Positions 1 to 10,667 of a stretch of 64,000 bases of DNA are shown here, piece by piece. How positions within the stretch are numbered: the first letter of the stretch is position 1; every line of letters starts with the position of its first letter. The translations under genes and the position numbers were made by a program. Source of the DNA: Mesobacillus jeotgali (GTDB lineage: Bacteria; Bacillota; Bacilli; Bacillales; Cytobacillaceae); contig NZ_CP109811.1 in assembly GCF_014856545.2 (NCBI RefSeq), positions 4,334,001 to 4,398,000 of the forward strand, given 5' to 3'. A model generated the notes under the pieces. It worked only from the letters and a program-made list of their open reading frames with translations, ran no database searches and was not told the origin of the DNA.

Positions 1-201
1 CCTCTTTAGATTGAAACACCTAATATCTTTTTCTAAATGACAGAAACCAAATAAATAGTAAGATTTATTCCTTATCAGTAAATACCAGGGGTCCACAGTT
101 CGTTTTTTAATACCCTCTTCACTGAAATAATCCATTTCTATTTGGCATGCTTCTTCGATAGCTCGGGCCAATTGAGGTTTTAATATTCGCAGTCCTCTCA
201 T
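1..201 (-). CDS. WYL-domain protein (partial, runs off the left edge)
   Basis: The first 67 codons read on the minus strand from an ATG at 201, preceded by AAGGTGAGG six bases upstream. The translation contains the WYL-fold signature: a DPWYLL segment, then YYLFGFCHL and a downstream DIRCF. WYL domains are ligand-sensing modules of transcription regulators and also occur as short stand-alone proteins in Bacillus. No helix-turn-helix precedes the domain here, so this resembles the short form. The C-terminus lies outside the window. The domain call rests on motif recognition. Confidence 0.6.
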   Translation of the reverse strand, partial: MRGLRILKPQLARAIEEACQIEMDYFSEEGIKKRTVDPWYLLIRNKSYYLFGFCHLEKDIRCFNLKR

Positions 202-278
202 AAGTTGCCTCACCTTACCTGTTTGATACCTAATATATCGGTCGAAATCTTGTATTTTTTTATCATCATCCCAAAAAA

Positions 279-296
279 GATGGTGCCTGTCACTTT
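279..296. repeat. half copy of the GGTGCCTGTCAC palindrome
   Basis: One arm (GATGGTGCCTGTCACTTT) of the palindrome found seven more times in this window. The matching left arm is absent, so this looks like a decayed copy. It lies between the WYL gene and the protease gene. Confidence 0.6.
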
Positions 297-359
297 AAAC
301 CCACCTTTAACCCTCCGATATTAATAGCATCCAAGTTATTCAACAAGAAGGGACAGAGT

Positions 360-3328
360 ATGAAAAGGAAAAGGTTTCGTAGTTTAGTTGTCGTTCCGTT
401 TGCTGCAGTAAGTCTTATGGTTACGTCTGTATCTCCTGCGCTTACATTAGCGTCGGCTCCGATCACCGCAATGCAGAAATCGGAAGTTGTCGTAGTTTAC
501 AAGAATTCAGCCGGGCGAGAAAAGGTTTTGAATCAGGCGATCGAAGTAAAGGATGAGTTTACATCCTTGAAAGCCATTAATCTAGTATTACTGGATTCTG
601 CAATTCATTTTTAAAAAATGACCCGGATATCAGCTATATCGAGCACCAGATCGATCAACAGGTAGAATTGCTGGGAACCCCCGGACAGTGGAATGTAGAA
701 GCTGTCAACGCTCCTAAGGCTTGGGCACAAGGAATTACGGGCCAGGGAGTAAAAGTAGCGATCATTGATTCAGGTGTTGCCTATCATAATGAAATGCCGA
801 ATGTAGTAAAGCGGGTCAGCTTCGTAGAGGACGACCCAGCAACCCTAAAAGACGAGTCCTCCCCTTTTGACAATCATGGCCATGGCACACATGTTGCCGG
901 GATTGTCGGAGCGAAAATCGGCGGGCCGACCTCGATTGAAGGCAGAGAATTTGTAGGTGTTGCACCCAATGCGAGTCTCTACTCACTGAAAGTCATGGAC
1001 GGTGACGAGGGAAGTATTTTGAACGTCATTGAAGCGATTGATTGGGCGATTGCCAATGATATGGATATCATTAATCTCTCCCTTGGCCTGTCTAGCCACG
1101 TTCAGTTATTACAGGATGCAGTTGACAGAGCATATAATGCTGGGATTTTACTTGTTGGCGCTGCAGGCAATGATAATGTGGGCAGTCCGGTCAATTATCC
1201 TGCTAAGTACGAATCGGTGATTGCCGTTTCTTCAGTTGACTCAAGAAAAACACTATCCAGCTTTTCCTCTACCGGTGCAGAGATAGAATTCACAGCGCCA
1301 GGCAGTGGAATAGCCAGCACATATGTTAATGGAGGCATTTCAACTTATGGAATGATGAGCGGAACATCCCAGGCGGCCCCTCATATTGCAGGATTCCTCG
1401 CGCTATTGAAGCAAAAGAATCCATCCAAAACGGCGAGCGAGCTTCGTGTCGAATTGCAAAAATATGCAGAGGATTTAGGTTCTGAAGGCCGCGATGAGTT
1501 TTATGGATACGGGTTAATCGATTACAATACTTTGGACGAAGTTCCACCGGGTGATGTAATGAACCTCCAAGCAACCGAAACAACCACAGAATCTATTACA
1601 ATTTCTTTTACAAAGCCGGCCGATGCGGATTTTGTAAAAACAAACCTTTACCTGGACGGTGTGTTCTCAGGTGAAACGACACTGGACTCATACACACTGA
1701 CTGATTTGAGTCCAGACACGGAATACAATATTAGCATTAAAACTGTTGACGGACATGGCAATCTTTCTAATGGTGTCAGTATATTGATAAAAACAAAGGC
1801 TTTACCTGATACCACTGCACCCTCTGAAGTAACAGAAATGAGAGCAGAAAGTATCACAGAAACTTCCGCAATAATTTCGTGGACAAACCCTGCTGAGGCT
1901 GATTTTTCCCAGGTGAATCTTTATCTTAATGATGAAAAAATAAAGACAGTGCTGAAGGAAGAAACTCCTTCTTATACATTGACGGGCCTTGCTCCTGACA
2001 CTGCCTACTCTGTGCTCATCAGGACAGTCGATCAGGCAGGGAACGAATCAACTGGTAAAACTATTGCTTTCACTACAGAGGCTAGTCCAGTCGAAGTTCC
2101 TGTTGAATCACCGTATCCTAGCGAACCAGGCGAGCAGGATCCATCAGAGCCGGGCGGAGAAGAACAGCCAGTCAACCCGGGGCCATCAGAACCTGGCACA
2201 CAAGACCAGCCAGTCAGCCCGGTACCTACTGCACCTGCCCCGAGTCCGGTTGAGACTTCACCGATATCGGGTGATCATGGTCAATTATTGGTTACCAAAG
2301 AAAAACTGGTTGAAAACAACGGTAAAATCGAGTTGACTTTACCATCAAACACAGAAAAAATCATTTTCTCTCCGGATGTTTGGAATGAGTTAAAAATAAA
2401 GAATAAAGACCTCTACGTGTCGTTTAATGAATTGTCTATTTTAATGCCAAAGGAAAATATAGCGAATTTGAGACTTGAGCACCTTACCGAGATCTCTGTT
2501 AGCAAGGAAACATCGGCACCACCAAAAGGTGCTAGCCTATTAACTGACCTCGCAAAAATCGAGATGGTCGACCAAGTGACTAAAAGGCCAATCAATACTT
2601 TTGTTAAGCCACTTACAATCACATTAGATCTTCCAGCTGTTCAAATTGCTGGCCTTGAAAAAACTATGTTCGGAGCTAGAAAGGCAGGCGGCGAGTGGCA
2701 GTTTGCAGGCGGAAACATTGCCGGTGGAAAATTAGTTCTGCACACAAAGCAGTTAGCCTCTTTTGCTGTATTGGAGAATCATCGAACATTCCTGGATATT
2801 AAAAATCATTGGGCTAAACCCGAGATTGAACAGCTTGCATCACGGTTCATCATTCAGGGCAAAACGGCCGACCTATTCTCACCTAACGAGGAAGTCACAC
2901 GCGCCCAGTTTGTCGTGCTGCTCGCAAGAATGCTCAGCATTCCGACCAGAGAATACTCTGGAACGTTCAAGGATGTACCTAAAAGCCAGACATGGGCTGT
3001 CGGATTTATTGAAGCTGCTCAACGCCATGGAATTACCTCTGGGCTTGGCGATGGCACATTCCAGCCGAACCGCGTCATTACCCGCCAGGAAATGGCAGCC
3101 ATGATCGTGCGGGCACTGAGAGTCGAAAATCCTGATGCCCTCCATGAAAACTCAAAAATGACTAAACCATTTACAGACGACAAGCAGCTAAGCACCACCT
3201 TCAAGCAAGAAATCTATCAAGCAACCAAAGCAGGACTCATAAAAGGCCTCCCAGACGGAAGCTTCAACCCGCTCGCCAAAGCAACAAGAGCCCAAACAAG
3301 CGTAGTACTATACCGCGCACTACACTAA
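360..3328 (+). pseudogene. Secreted subtilisin-family (S8) protease with FN3 and SLH domains, frameshifted
   Basis: Frame one (360-614) carries a signal peptide and the start of an I9-type propeptide and ends at a TAA. The rest (to 3328) continues in another frame. Adding one T to the T-run at 608-612 would join them into one protein of about 989 aa, reading SAIHF then LKNDPDISYIE. The catalytic triad is visible: Asp in AIIDSGV, His in HGHGTH, Ser in SGTSQAAP, plus oxyanion Asn in GAAGND. Two fibronectin-III domains, a Pro/Glu/Ser-rich linker, a beta-rich domain and three C-terminal SLH repeats follow, so the product would be an S-layer-anchored extracellular protease. RBS AGAAGGGACAG precedes ATG 360. 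A TTG at 668 could start a leaderless second fragment, but without a signal peptide it is unlikely to be functional. Either a true pseudogene or a homopolymer sequencing error. Confidence 0.85.
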
Positions 3329-3334
3329 AGCATA

Positions 3335-3381
3335 AACGCGCCAATGCGCCGGGGGTCAGACCCCCGGCGCATTGGCGCGTT
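3335..3381. repeat. 47-bp perfect palindrome with GGGGGTCAGACCCCC core
   Basis: Two 23-bp arms around a single A at 3358. It sits directly after the protease stop and could act as a terminator, although no strong T-run follows. A sister element with the same core but different outer arms lies at 41385-41439. Confidence 0.85.
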
Positions 3382-3492
3382 AGTTTGTTAAAGTCACACT
3401 TCATTCACATTTTTAAATTTTCATAGGTCTCTTTTTGCTTTATTGAATTGAAGTTTCTTTGAATCTATTGTAATATTGAGAGGAAAACTTGT

Positions 3493-3506
3493 TGCAAGCG
3501 TTTGCA
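3493..3506 (+). promoter_or_regulatory. cre-like / LacI-family operator 1
   Basis: TGCAAGCGTTTGCA fits the catabolite-responsive element pattern TGWAANCGNTNWCA closely and is a near-perfect palindrome. It lies upstream of the amylopullulanase promoter. The binder could be CcpA or a maltose-type LacI regulator. Confidence 0.65.
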
Positions 3507-3537
3507 TTTATTAAAGCCTAATTTTTTTATTCACTTG

Positions 3538-3551
3538 TGCAAACGGTTTCA
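3538..3551 (+). promoter_or_regulatory. cre-like / LacI-family operator 2
   Basis: TGCAAACGGTTTCA, a second cre-type site 45 bp downstream of the first and abutting the presumed -35 region. Its position favours repression by blocking RNA polymerase. Confidence 0.65.
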
Positions 3552-3555
3552 CTAG

Positions 3556-3585
3556 TGGTAAAGTACTAGATTGATTTTTTATAAT
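3556..3585 (+). promoter_or_regulatory. Probable sigma-A promoter of the amylopullulanase gene
   Basis: A perfect TATAAT at 3580-3585 with a weak -35 (TGGTAA at 3556-3561, 18-bp spacer). The weak -35 next to two cre-like sites suits a controlled sugar-polymer gene. Confidence 0.5.
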
Positions 3586-3626
3586 CTACTACTCTACTGC
3601 ATAATTAATAAATTAAGGGAGGAAAA

Positions 3627-6600
3627 ATGTTAATGAGAAAGAACACCAAGCGTAATTTCTCGATCTTCTTGACTGCGATCATGCTGTTGAGCCTGTGGTT
3701 GCCATTTGTGCCTGCTCCTCAAGCATTTGCAGAAGACACTGGCACTGCTGTGGAATCAACTGACCGCACTGTCCGTGTGACTTACATCCGTGAAGATCAG
3801 CAGTACGAAGGCTGGAATATTTGGGTCTGGGGTACTGGCAGACAAAATGATCAGATTAATTTCCAATCATATGAAGGTGGAGTGGCAACAGCTGATATTG
3901 CAGTTGCACCTGAAACCAGCAGTATTGGTCTTTTGATCCGCAGCACAGACAATTGGGACACTGCGGTAAAAGAATTCGATAAAGACCGCAACATTCCGGT
4001 CAATAAAAATGACTCCATCACTAAGGCATTCATCACTAGTGGTGTTGAACAGATGCATATCGTCCCTGATGGATCTGGTCCTAAAATTGACCAAGGAAAT
4101 GCTACTTTCTACTATCGTGACAAAGAACTTTTTGCTAAAGATGAAATGGACACGATTGAAAAAGTAGAATTGAAATTTAATGATAAAATCATTCCAATGA
4201 ACTATGAGTCAAAGAATGAGAGATTCGTAGCTACTTATGAAAATATTCCTAATGGTACAACTGCCTACTCTTACGTTGTAACCATGAAAGACGGAACTAC
4301 AGCTGAAGTTAAAGACCCATACAATCCGACTTCAGAAATCGTCTTCCAAAAGGCTGAATTAACTGTTTCAGGAACAGTTAAGCCAGCAGCGATTGATTAC
4401 AACCAGAATGCTGTATTAACCGTTGATGTGCAAGGAATGACTGATGGCCTATCCATCAGCAAAATCACAGCTGATATTTCGGCCCTTGGCGGTTCTGACA
4501 AGCTGGAAATCGATCCTTCCTTAAATACAATCACCATTGCAGTGGATGACAATGTAACAGCAGGAACAAAAGAAATTCCACTAACTGTTGTAGATTCTTT
4601 CGGAAACTACTACAACGGTTCAGCTAATGTAGAAGTTAAAACAAGACAAGCTGTCGGCGAAAATGACTTCGACTGGGATGAGTCGATCATTTACTTCATG
4701 CTGACTGACCGTTTCTTTGACGGTGATGACACGAACAACGATCCTTACAACCTGAACTACGATGCTAAAAATGACCGCGGTACATACCAGGGCGGTGACT
4801 TTAAAGGAATCACGCAAAAATTAGATTATCTTGATGACCTGGGTGTAAACACCATCTGGATCAGCCCGATCGTGGAAAACACCAAGCATGATGTACGCTA
4901 CAATGAACCTGAAGGCCACTCTTACTACGCTTACCACGGATATTGGGCTAGTAACTTTGGTCAATTGAACCCGCACTTCGGTTCAATGCAAGACTTCCAT
5001 AACCTGATTGACGCAGCTCACGAGCGCGGCATTAAAATTATGGTGGACGTAGTATTGAACCATACTGGTTATGGTCTGAAGGATATTGATGGCCAAGTGG
5101 CTAATCCTCCTGCCGGATTCCCGACAGATGAAGATCGCGCAATATTCAGCGACTTGCTTCGCCAGGGAGAGAACGTTGGCGAGGATACAGTCGTTGGCGA
5201 ACTATCTGGCCTTCCTGACTTGAAGACAGAAGACCCTGCAGTACGCAACGCGATCATCCAGTGGCAGACTGACTGGATCGAAAAATCCAAAACAGCTAAA
5301 GGAAATACTATCGACTACTTCCGCGTGGACACTGTAAAGCACGTTGAAGATGCAACATGGATGGCGTTCAAGAACGCGATCACCGAAAAAATGCCGGAAC
5401 ACAAAATGATCGGCGAAACTTGGGGAGCAAGCGCTGGAAATGACTCTGGCTACCTTGAATCAGGTATGATGGACTCCCTGCTAGATTTCGGATTCAAAGG
5501 CATTGCTCATGATTTCGTAAACGGCAAGCTAAAAGCAGCCAACGATGCCTTGATTTCCCGCAATGGGCAAATTGACAACACTGCTACACTTGGCCAGTTC
5601 CTTGGCAGCCATGATGAAGATGGATTCCTTCATGCTGTGGGCAATGACGAAGGCAAGCTGAAGATTGCTGCCTCCCTGCAGGCAACAGCAAAAGGCCAGC
5701 CTGTCATTTACTACGGCGAAGAACTTGGACAAACAGGAGCGAATAACTATCCGCAATACGATAACCGTTATGACCTCGCCTGGGATCAGGTAGAAGGCAA
5801 TGACATTCTTGCACACTATAAAAAAATCCTGAACTTCCGCAGTGATAACTCTGAAGTTTTCGCTAAAGGTGAACGTGCGACAATCGGCGGAACAGACGCT
5901 GATAAGTTCATGGTTTTTGCCAGAACTTATGGAAATGAAGCTGCATATGTCGGCTTGAACGTTTCTGACACAGCAAAAGAAGTGAAATTGACAGTTGATG
6001 CAGATGCGGTCGTTACAGACCACTATTCAGGCCAAACTTACACTGCTTCAGAAGCGGGAGAAGTCGTTTTAACAATCCCTGCCAAAGCTGATGGCGGTAC
6101 TGTTTTACTTACAGTTGAAGGCGGTGCGATTACGGCTGCTGTATCGGCTGGTACTGAAGATGGCGGCGGAAATGGTACTGTTGATCCAATTCCTGAAAAT
6201 CATGTTCGAATCCACTACAAGCGTGACGACAACAATTATGAAAACTTCGGTGCATGGCTGTGGAATGACGTAGCCTCCCCTTCTGCCAACTGGCCAATGG
6301 GTGCTACAATGTTCGAAAAAACAGACAGCTATGGCGCATACATTGACGTAGAGTTAAAAGAAGGCGCCAAAAACATCGGTTTCCTGGTAATGGATGTAAC
6401 AAAGGGTGATGCTGGTAAAGACGGCGGAGACAAAGGCTTTACAGTCACATCACCAGAAATCAACGAGATTTTCATCAAGCAAGGCGATGACAAAGTTTAT
6501 AAATACGAGCCAGTCAACCTTCCTGAAAACACAGTCCGCGTTCACTATGTACGTGACAACGCTGACTACGAAAACTTCGGGCTTTGGTTCTGGGGAGATG

Positions 6601-9600
6601 TTACATCTGCTCCTACAAACTGGACAGCAGACGCTCCAAGCTTCGAAAATACAGACCGTTATGGTGCGTATGTCGATATTGAGCTGAAAGAAGATGCAAA
6701 AGAAATCGGGATGATTACCCTAAACAAAGCAACACAAGAAAAGGACGGCGGGGATAAGAATTTCAACCTCCTGGACAAATACAACCACGTATGGGTAAAA
6801 CAAGGCGATGACAATGTCTACGTTTCTCCATACTGGGAGCAGGCAACAGGACTTGTATCTGCAGAAGTTCTCAATGAAAAAACAATTCTATTGGGCTTCA
6901 CGCTAACAGACGGCCTGACACCTGATGCTCTAAAAGATGCTCTTGAAATCAAAGACGCAGACGGTACTGTAGTAACAATCGACAGCGTCGAAATCACAGG
7001 CGCTACTTCTGTAAAAGTTACAGCACAATTCGCTTTAGACAAGCTTCCATTATCCGTAACATATGCAGGCAGAACCGTTTCAGCTGCTTCTGGCTGGAGA
7101 ATGCTTGATGATATGTATGCTTATGACGGAAATGACCTTGGTGCTACCTACAACAACGGCGGAGCAACATTGAAGCTTTGGGCTCCAAAAGCAAGCAAGG
7201 TTGTCGCAAACTTCTTCGATAAAGACAATGCAGCTGAAAAAATCGGCAGCATCGATTTGGAGAAGGGTGACAAAGGAGTCTGGTCTGTTGACATCGCTCC
7301 TGAAGACCTAAACGCAACTGATCTTGAGGGTTATTTTTACCAGTATGATGTAACAAATGACGGAGTGACTCGTCAGGTTCTTGATCCTTATGCAAAGTCA
7401 ATGGCAGCTTTCACAGTTAATACCGAAGGAGAAGCTGGTCCAGACGGCGACACTGTCGGCAAGGCAGCAATCGTTGACCTTAGCGATACAGATCCTGAAG
7501 GATTCAGCCACGCGAAAATCGATGGCTATGAAAAGCGCGAAGATGCAGTCATCTACGAGGTTCATGTACGTGACTTCACTTCAGACCCTTCGATCGAAGG
7601 CGACTTGAACGCAAGATGGGGCTCTTACAAAGCGTTCGAAGACAAGCTTGATTACATTAAGTCTCTCGGCGTAACACACGTCCAATTGCTTCCTGTAATG
7701 GCTTGGTATTATGGTGACGAAACAAAGATGGGCCAAAGAGAGCTTGAATACTCTGCTGGCAAAAACGAGTACAACTGGGGCTATGACCCACACAGCTACT
7801 TCTCGCCGGATGGAGCTTACTCACTTGACCCAACAAACCCTGAACAACGCGTAAAAGAACTGAAAGAAATGATTGATGCAATTCATGATGCTGGAATGGG
7901 TGTTGTCCTTGACGTTGTGTACACTCATATGGCAAAAGCTAGCCAGCTGAATGATATCGTTCCTGATTACTATGCGTTCCAGGACGCTCAAGGCAACTTC
8001 CTTGGCGGCTTCGGAAACAACCTGGCAACAAGCCATACAATGGCTGAAAAGCTGATGGTAGATTCAGTGAAATACTGGTTCGAAGAGTATAAGATTGACG
8101 GCATGCGCTTCGATATGATGGGTGACGCCACCTATCCATCTGTTCAAAATGCATATGACGCAGCAGCAGCAGTAAATCCTAATGCATTGTTCATCGGCGA
8201 AGGCTGGAGAACATTCGCAGGCCACATCGCTGAGCCAGAACTAGCTGGCATGGGTGCTGACCAGGATTGGATGGACAAGACAGATGACGTTGGCGTATTC
8301 TCTGACGAAATCCGTAACGAATTGAAATCAGGCTTCGGTTCTGAAGGTGAACCTCGTTTCATCACAGGCGGAGCAAGAGACATCAACACAATCTTCAACA
8401 ACATCAAAGGTCAGCCAAGCAATACCGCTGACGACGATCCAGGCGATATGGTCCAGTACATCGCAGCGCATGATAACCTGCCGCTTCACGATGTTATTGC
8501 ACAATCAATCAAGAAGGATCCAGCAGTACCGGAAAATGAGTTGGAAATCCATAAGCGTATCCGCATTGGAAACTCGATTATTTTAACATCACAGGGAACA
8601 GCATTCCTTCACGCTGGCCAGGAATATGGCAGAACGAAGCAGTGGAAAGCCGATGGAGTTCCTGAGCAAAAGTACCACGAGCTGAAGGATGCACAAGGAA
8701 AATCATTCGGATACTTCGTCCATGACTCTTATGATTCATCCGATGCAATCAACATGTTCGACTGGGAAAAAGCAACAAACAAAGACGAATACGAAGTAAA
8801 CACAACAACCCAAGCCTTCACAAAAGGTTTGATTGAATTGAGAAAGTCAACGAACGCTTTCCGCCTTGGCGAAATGGAATTAGTTGACCAAAACGTAACA
8901 TTGCTTGATATCCCTGAAATTCAGGATACAGACCTTGTCATCGCATACGAAAACGTATCGACTGACAACACCGGCAACTACTATGTATTCGTGAACGCAG
9001 ATACACAGGCACGTACATTGACGCTTGGCGATTACAACTTCACTGGAGGCAAGGTACTTGTTGACAGTGACGAAGCTGGTGCGAAGCCTGTAGCTGAAAG
9101 ATCTGGATTCAAATTAACAAACGACACTCTGACAATCGACCCATTGACTACAGTAGTAATCAAGCTGGATCGAAAAGCGACAGACGCTCCTGCTGACAAT
9201 GGTGGTTCCAATCCAGGACAGCCAACAGACCCTGGCAAGCCTGCTGACCCAGGCAAACCAGCTGAGAAGCCTCACACAATCGAGCTTCCTGAACATGCAG
9301 CAGAAGTCGTGAAGGAAAAGAACCCTTCAGGCATGATTGAAGTCATCACGAAGGTAGCAACAAATAAAGTAGCTGAAATCGTCAATGCGATTACAGCTGA
9401 AAAGTCAAACGTAGCTGTTAAGCTTGAAAAGCCGGCAGCTGGCGAAAAAGTAAAAGCACAGCTTCCTGCAAGCTTATTTACTGAAGCTGCAAAGAAAAAC
9501 AAGCAGGCAACAGTTGAAATTGTTACAGAAGATGCTAGCTATACTCTTCCTGTTTCAGAAGTAAATGTTGCGGATCTTGCTAAAAAGCTTGGCGTGTCTG

Positions 9601-10496
9601 CAAGCGACGTCCAGATTACTGTTTCCGTGAACGTGGTGAAGCCAGACGCTAAAAATAAGCTGAACATTAAATCTGCGATCATCGACTTTACAGTTGAAGC
9701 AGCAGCCGGAAGCAAGAAAGAAGAAATCAAGGAATTCAGCACCTATGTGGAACGCGAAATCCTTGGTGATTCAAACTTCAACGCTTCCAAAGCAGTCGCT
9801 GTAAAACTGAACGAAGATGATACATTCAGTGCAGTTCCTACATTATTCGATGGGAATAAGGCAACGATCAAGTCATTGACTAACTCAACCTATACAATTG
9901 TTGAAAATGATGTGACTTTCACTGACGTAAATAATGGCAAAGACTGGGCTGAGCAGTACATCGAAGCTCTTGCATCCAAGTACATCATCAAAGGTAAGGG
10001 CGACGGAACATTCGGCAGCACACAGCAGCTGACTCGTGCAGAATTCACTGCATTGCTTGTACGTGCGCTTGGACTGCCTGGCGAGAAATACGACGGCCGC
10101 TTCAAAGACGTAAAAGGCAATGAATGGTTCAACGACAACAACGCATTGATGGCAGCAATCGAATACGGCATCATCCAGGGCAAAGGCAACGGAACATTTG
10201 CTCCTGGCGAAAAGATCACCCGTACAGAAGCTGCAGCAATGATCGGACGCGCGATGAAACTCGATTTCATCAACTACGATCTATCCAAATTGGATAAAAC
10301 GAAGACACTTAAAAACTTCACAGATGCTGGATCAATCGGCAACTGGGCCAAAGCAGACGTAGAAGCAGTGTACCAGGCAGGCATCATGAACGGAAAAGCA
10401 AAAGACAAGTTCGGACCTGCAGGCAACACACAACGTAACGAAATGGCCAAAATCCTTGCTAACTTCCTCGAAAAAGCGAAGTTGATGAATTACTAG
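3627..10496 (+). CDS. Bifunctional S-layer-anchored alpha-amylase/pullulanase (amylopullulanase)
   Basis: A 2289-aa secreted enzyme for alpha-1,4 and alpha-1,6 bonds of starch and pullulan. Signal peptide (about 1-36); CBM41-like module (about 49-150); GH13 alpha-amylase domain (about 345-760) with VDVVLNHTG, catalytic Asp in YFRVDTVKH, Glu in IGETWG and GSHDED. Two more CBM41-like modules start near 857 and 967. A CBM48-like segment (about 1178) is followed by a GH13_14 pullulanase domain with YNWGYDP, VVLDVVYTHM, nucleophile in DGMRFDMMGD, acid/base in IGEGWR and AAHDNLPLHD. A Pro/Gly linker, a spacer domain and three SLH repeats (about 2097-2289) close it. GGAGG precedes two candidate ATGs (3627 and 3633); the second has the more usual spacing. 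Both active-site sets look intact. Tandem cre-like boxes lie upstream. Confidence 0.92.
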   Translation: MLMRKNTKRNFSIFLTAIMLLSLWLPFVPAPQAFAEDTGTAVESTDRTVRVTYIREDQQYEGWNIWVWGTGRQNDQINFQSYEGGVATADIAVAPETSSIGLLIRSTDNWDTAVKEFDKDRNIPVNKNDSITKAFITSGVEQMHIVPDGSGPKIDQGNATFYYRDKELFAKDEMDTIEKVELKFNDKIIPMNYESKNERFVATYENIPNGTTAYSYVVTMKDGTTAEVKDPYNPTSEIVFQKAELTVSGTVKPAAIDYNQNAVLTVDVQGMTDGLSISKITADISALGGSDKLEIDPSLNTITIAVDDNVTAGTKEIPLTVVDSFGNYYNGSANVEVKTRQAVGENDFDWDESIIYFMLTDRFFDGDDTNNDPYNLNYDAKNDRGTYQGGDFKGITQKLDYLDDLGVNTIWISPIVENTKHDVRYNEPEGHSYYAYHGYWASNFGQLNPHFGSMQDFHNLIDAAHERGIKIMVDVVLNHTGYGLKDIDGQVANPPAGFPTDEDRAIFSDLLRQGENVGEDTVVGELSGLPDLKTEDPAVRNAIIQWQTDWIEKSKTAKGNTIDYFRVDTVKHVEDATWMAFKNAITEKMPEHKMIGETWGASAGNDSGYLESGMMDSLLDFGFKGIAHDFVNGKLKAANDALISRNGQIDNTATLGQFLGSHDEDGFLHAVGNDEGKLKIAASLQATAKGQPVIYYGEELGQTGANNYPQYDNRYDLAWDQVEGNDILAHYKKILNFRSDNSEVFAKGERATIGGTDADKFMVFARTYGNEAAYVGLNVSDTAKEVKLTVDADAVVTDHYSGQTYTASEAGEVVLTIPAKADGGTVLLTVEGGAITAAVSAGTEDGGGNGTVDPIPENHVRIHYKRDDNNYENFGAWLWNDVASPSANWPMGATMFEKTDSYGAYIDVELKEGAKNIGFLVMDVTKGDAGKDGGDKGFTVTSPEINEIFIKQGDDKVYKYEPVNLPENTVRVHYVRDNADYENFGLWFWGDVTSAPTNWTADAPSFENTDRYGAYVDIELKEDAKEIGMITLNKATQEKDGGDKNFNLLDKYNHVWVKQGDDNVYVSPYWEQATGLVSAEVLNEKTILLGFTLTDGLTPDALKDALEIKDADGTVVTIDSVEITGATSVKVTAQFALDKLPLSVTYAGRTVSAASGWRMLDDMYAYDGNDLGATYNNGGATLKLWAPKASKVVANFFDKDNAAEKIGSIDLEKGDKGVWSVDIAPEDLNATDLEGYFYQYDVTNDGVTRQVLDPYAKSMAAFTVNTEGEAGPDGDTVGKAAIVDLSDTDPEGFSHAKIDGYEKREDAVIYEVHVRDFTSDPSIEGDLNARWGSYKAFEDKLDYIKSLGVTHVQLLPVMAWYYGDETKMGQRELEYSAGKNEYNWGYDPHSYFSPDGAYSLDPTNPEQRVKELKEMIDAIHDAGMGVVLDVVYTHMAKASQLNDIVPDYYAFQDAQGNFLGGFGNNLATSHTMAEKLMVDSVKYWFEEYKIDGMRFDMMGDATYPSVQNAYDAAAAVNPNALFIGEGWRTFAGHIAEPELAGMGADQDWMDKTDDVGVFSDEIRNELKSGFGSEGEPRFITGGARDINTIFNNIKGQPSNTADDDPGDMVQYIAAHDNLPLHDVIAQSIKKDPAVPENELEIHKRIRIGNSIILTSQGTAFLHAGQEYGRTKQWKADGVPEQKYHELKDAQGKSFGYFVHDSYDSSDAINMFDWEKATNKDEYEVNTTTQAFTKGLIELRKSTNAFRLGEMELVDQNVTLLDIPEIQDTDLVIAYENVSTDNTGNYYVFVNADTQARTLTLGDYNFTGGKVLVDSDEAGAKPVAERSGFKLTNDTLTIDPLTTVVIKLDRKATDAPADNGGSNPGQPTDPGKPADPGKPAEKPHTIELPEHAAEVVKEKNPSGMIEVITKVATNKVAEIVNAITAEKSNVAVKLEKPAAGEKVKAQLPASLFTEAAKKNKQATVEIVTEDASYTLPVSEVNVADLAKKLGVSASDVQITVSVNVVKPDAKNKLNIKSAIIDFTVEAAAGSKKEEIKEFSTYVEREILGDSNFNASKAVAVKLNEDDTFSAVPTLFDGNKATIKSLTNSTYTIVENDVTFTDVNNGKDWAEQYIEALASKYIIKGKGDGTFGSTQQLTRAEFTALLVRALGLPGEKYDGRFKDVKGNEWFNDNNALMAAIEYGIIQGKGNGTFAPGEKITRTEAAAMIGRAMKLDFINYDLSKLDKTKTLKNFTDAGSIGNWAKADVEAVYQAGIMNGKAKDKFGPAGNTQRNEMAKILANFLEKAKLMNY

Positions 10497-10500
10497 GAAA

Positions 10501-10617
10501 AGTGTAAGTGCCTTGTTCAGCCCCGACAAGCGCTGGAGGGCCTGACAGTGAAGTCGTACTTTGACTTCATTGGCAGGACCGAAGCGACTCGAGGGGCTAG
10601 GCACTGAAGCTGGACAA
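10501..10617. repeat. Interspersed hairpin element (Bacillus bcr-like)
   Basis: Imperfect inverted structure: GTGCCTTGTTCAGCCCC on the left pairs loosely with GGGGCTAGGCACTGAAGC on the right, and a central GTGAAGTC...GACTTCA stem lies inside. It resembles short palindromic elements scattered between genes in Bacillus genomes. Family membership is from memory and not checked. Confidence 0.5.
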
Positions 10618-10618
10618 A

Positions 10619-10667
10619 ACAAAGTGCCAGGCACCTCCCATTCATTGGGAGGCGCCTGGCACTTTTT
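10619..10667. repeat. GTGCCAGGCACC palindrome, likely bidirectional terminator
   Basis: Long hairpin, with arms AAAGTGCCAGGC and GCCTGGCACTTT outside a CCTCCCA/TGGGAGG stem, followed by a T-run. It lies between the convergent amylopullulanase and diguanylate cyclase genes and touches the cyclase stop codon. Variant of the GTGACAGGCACC family seen seven other times. Confidence 0.75.

Noticed and set aside
668..3328. Protease as an independent gene starting at TTG 668
   Set aside because: It would lack the signal peptide and propeptide that lie in the other frame just upstream; a single-base break explains the data better.
5529..6023. Long minus-strand open frame inside the amylopullulanase gene
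   Set aside because: Composition is typical of an antisense shadow; no RBS or family match, and the plus-strand gene is unambiguous.
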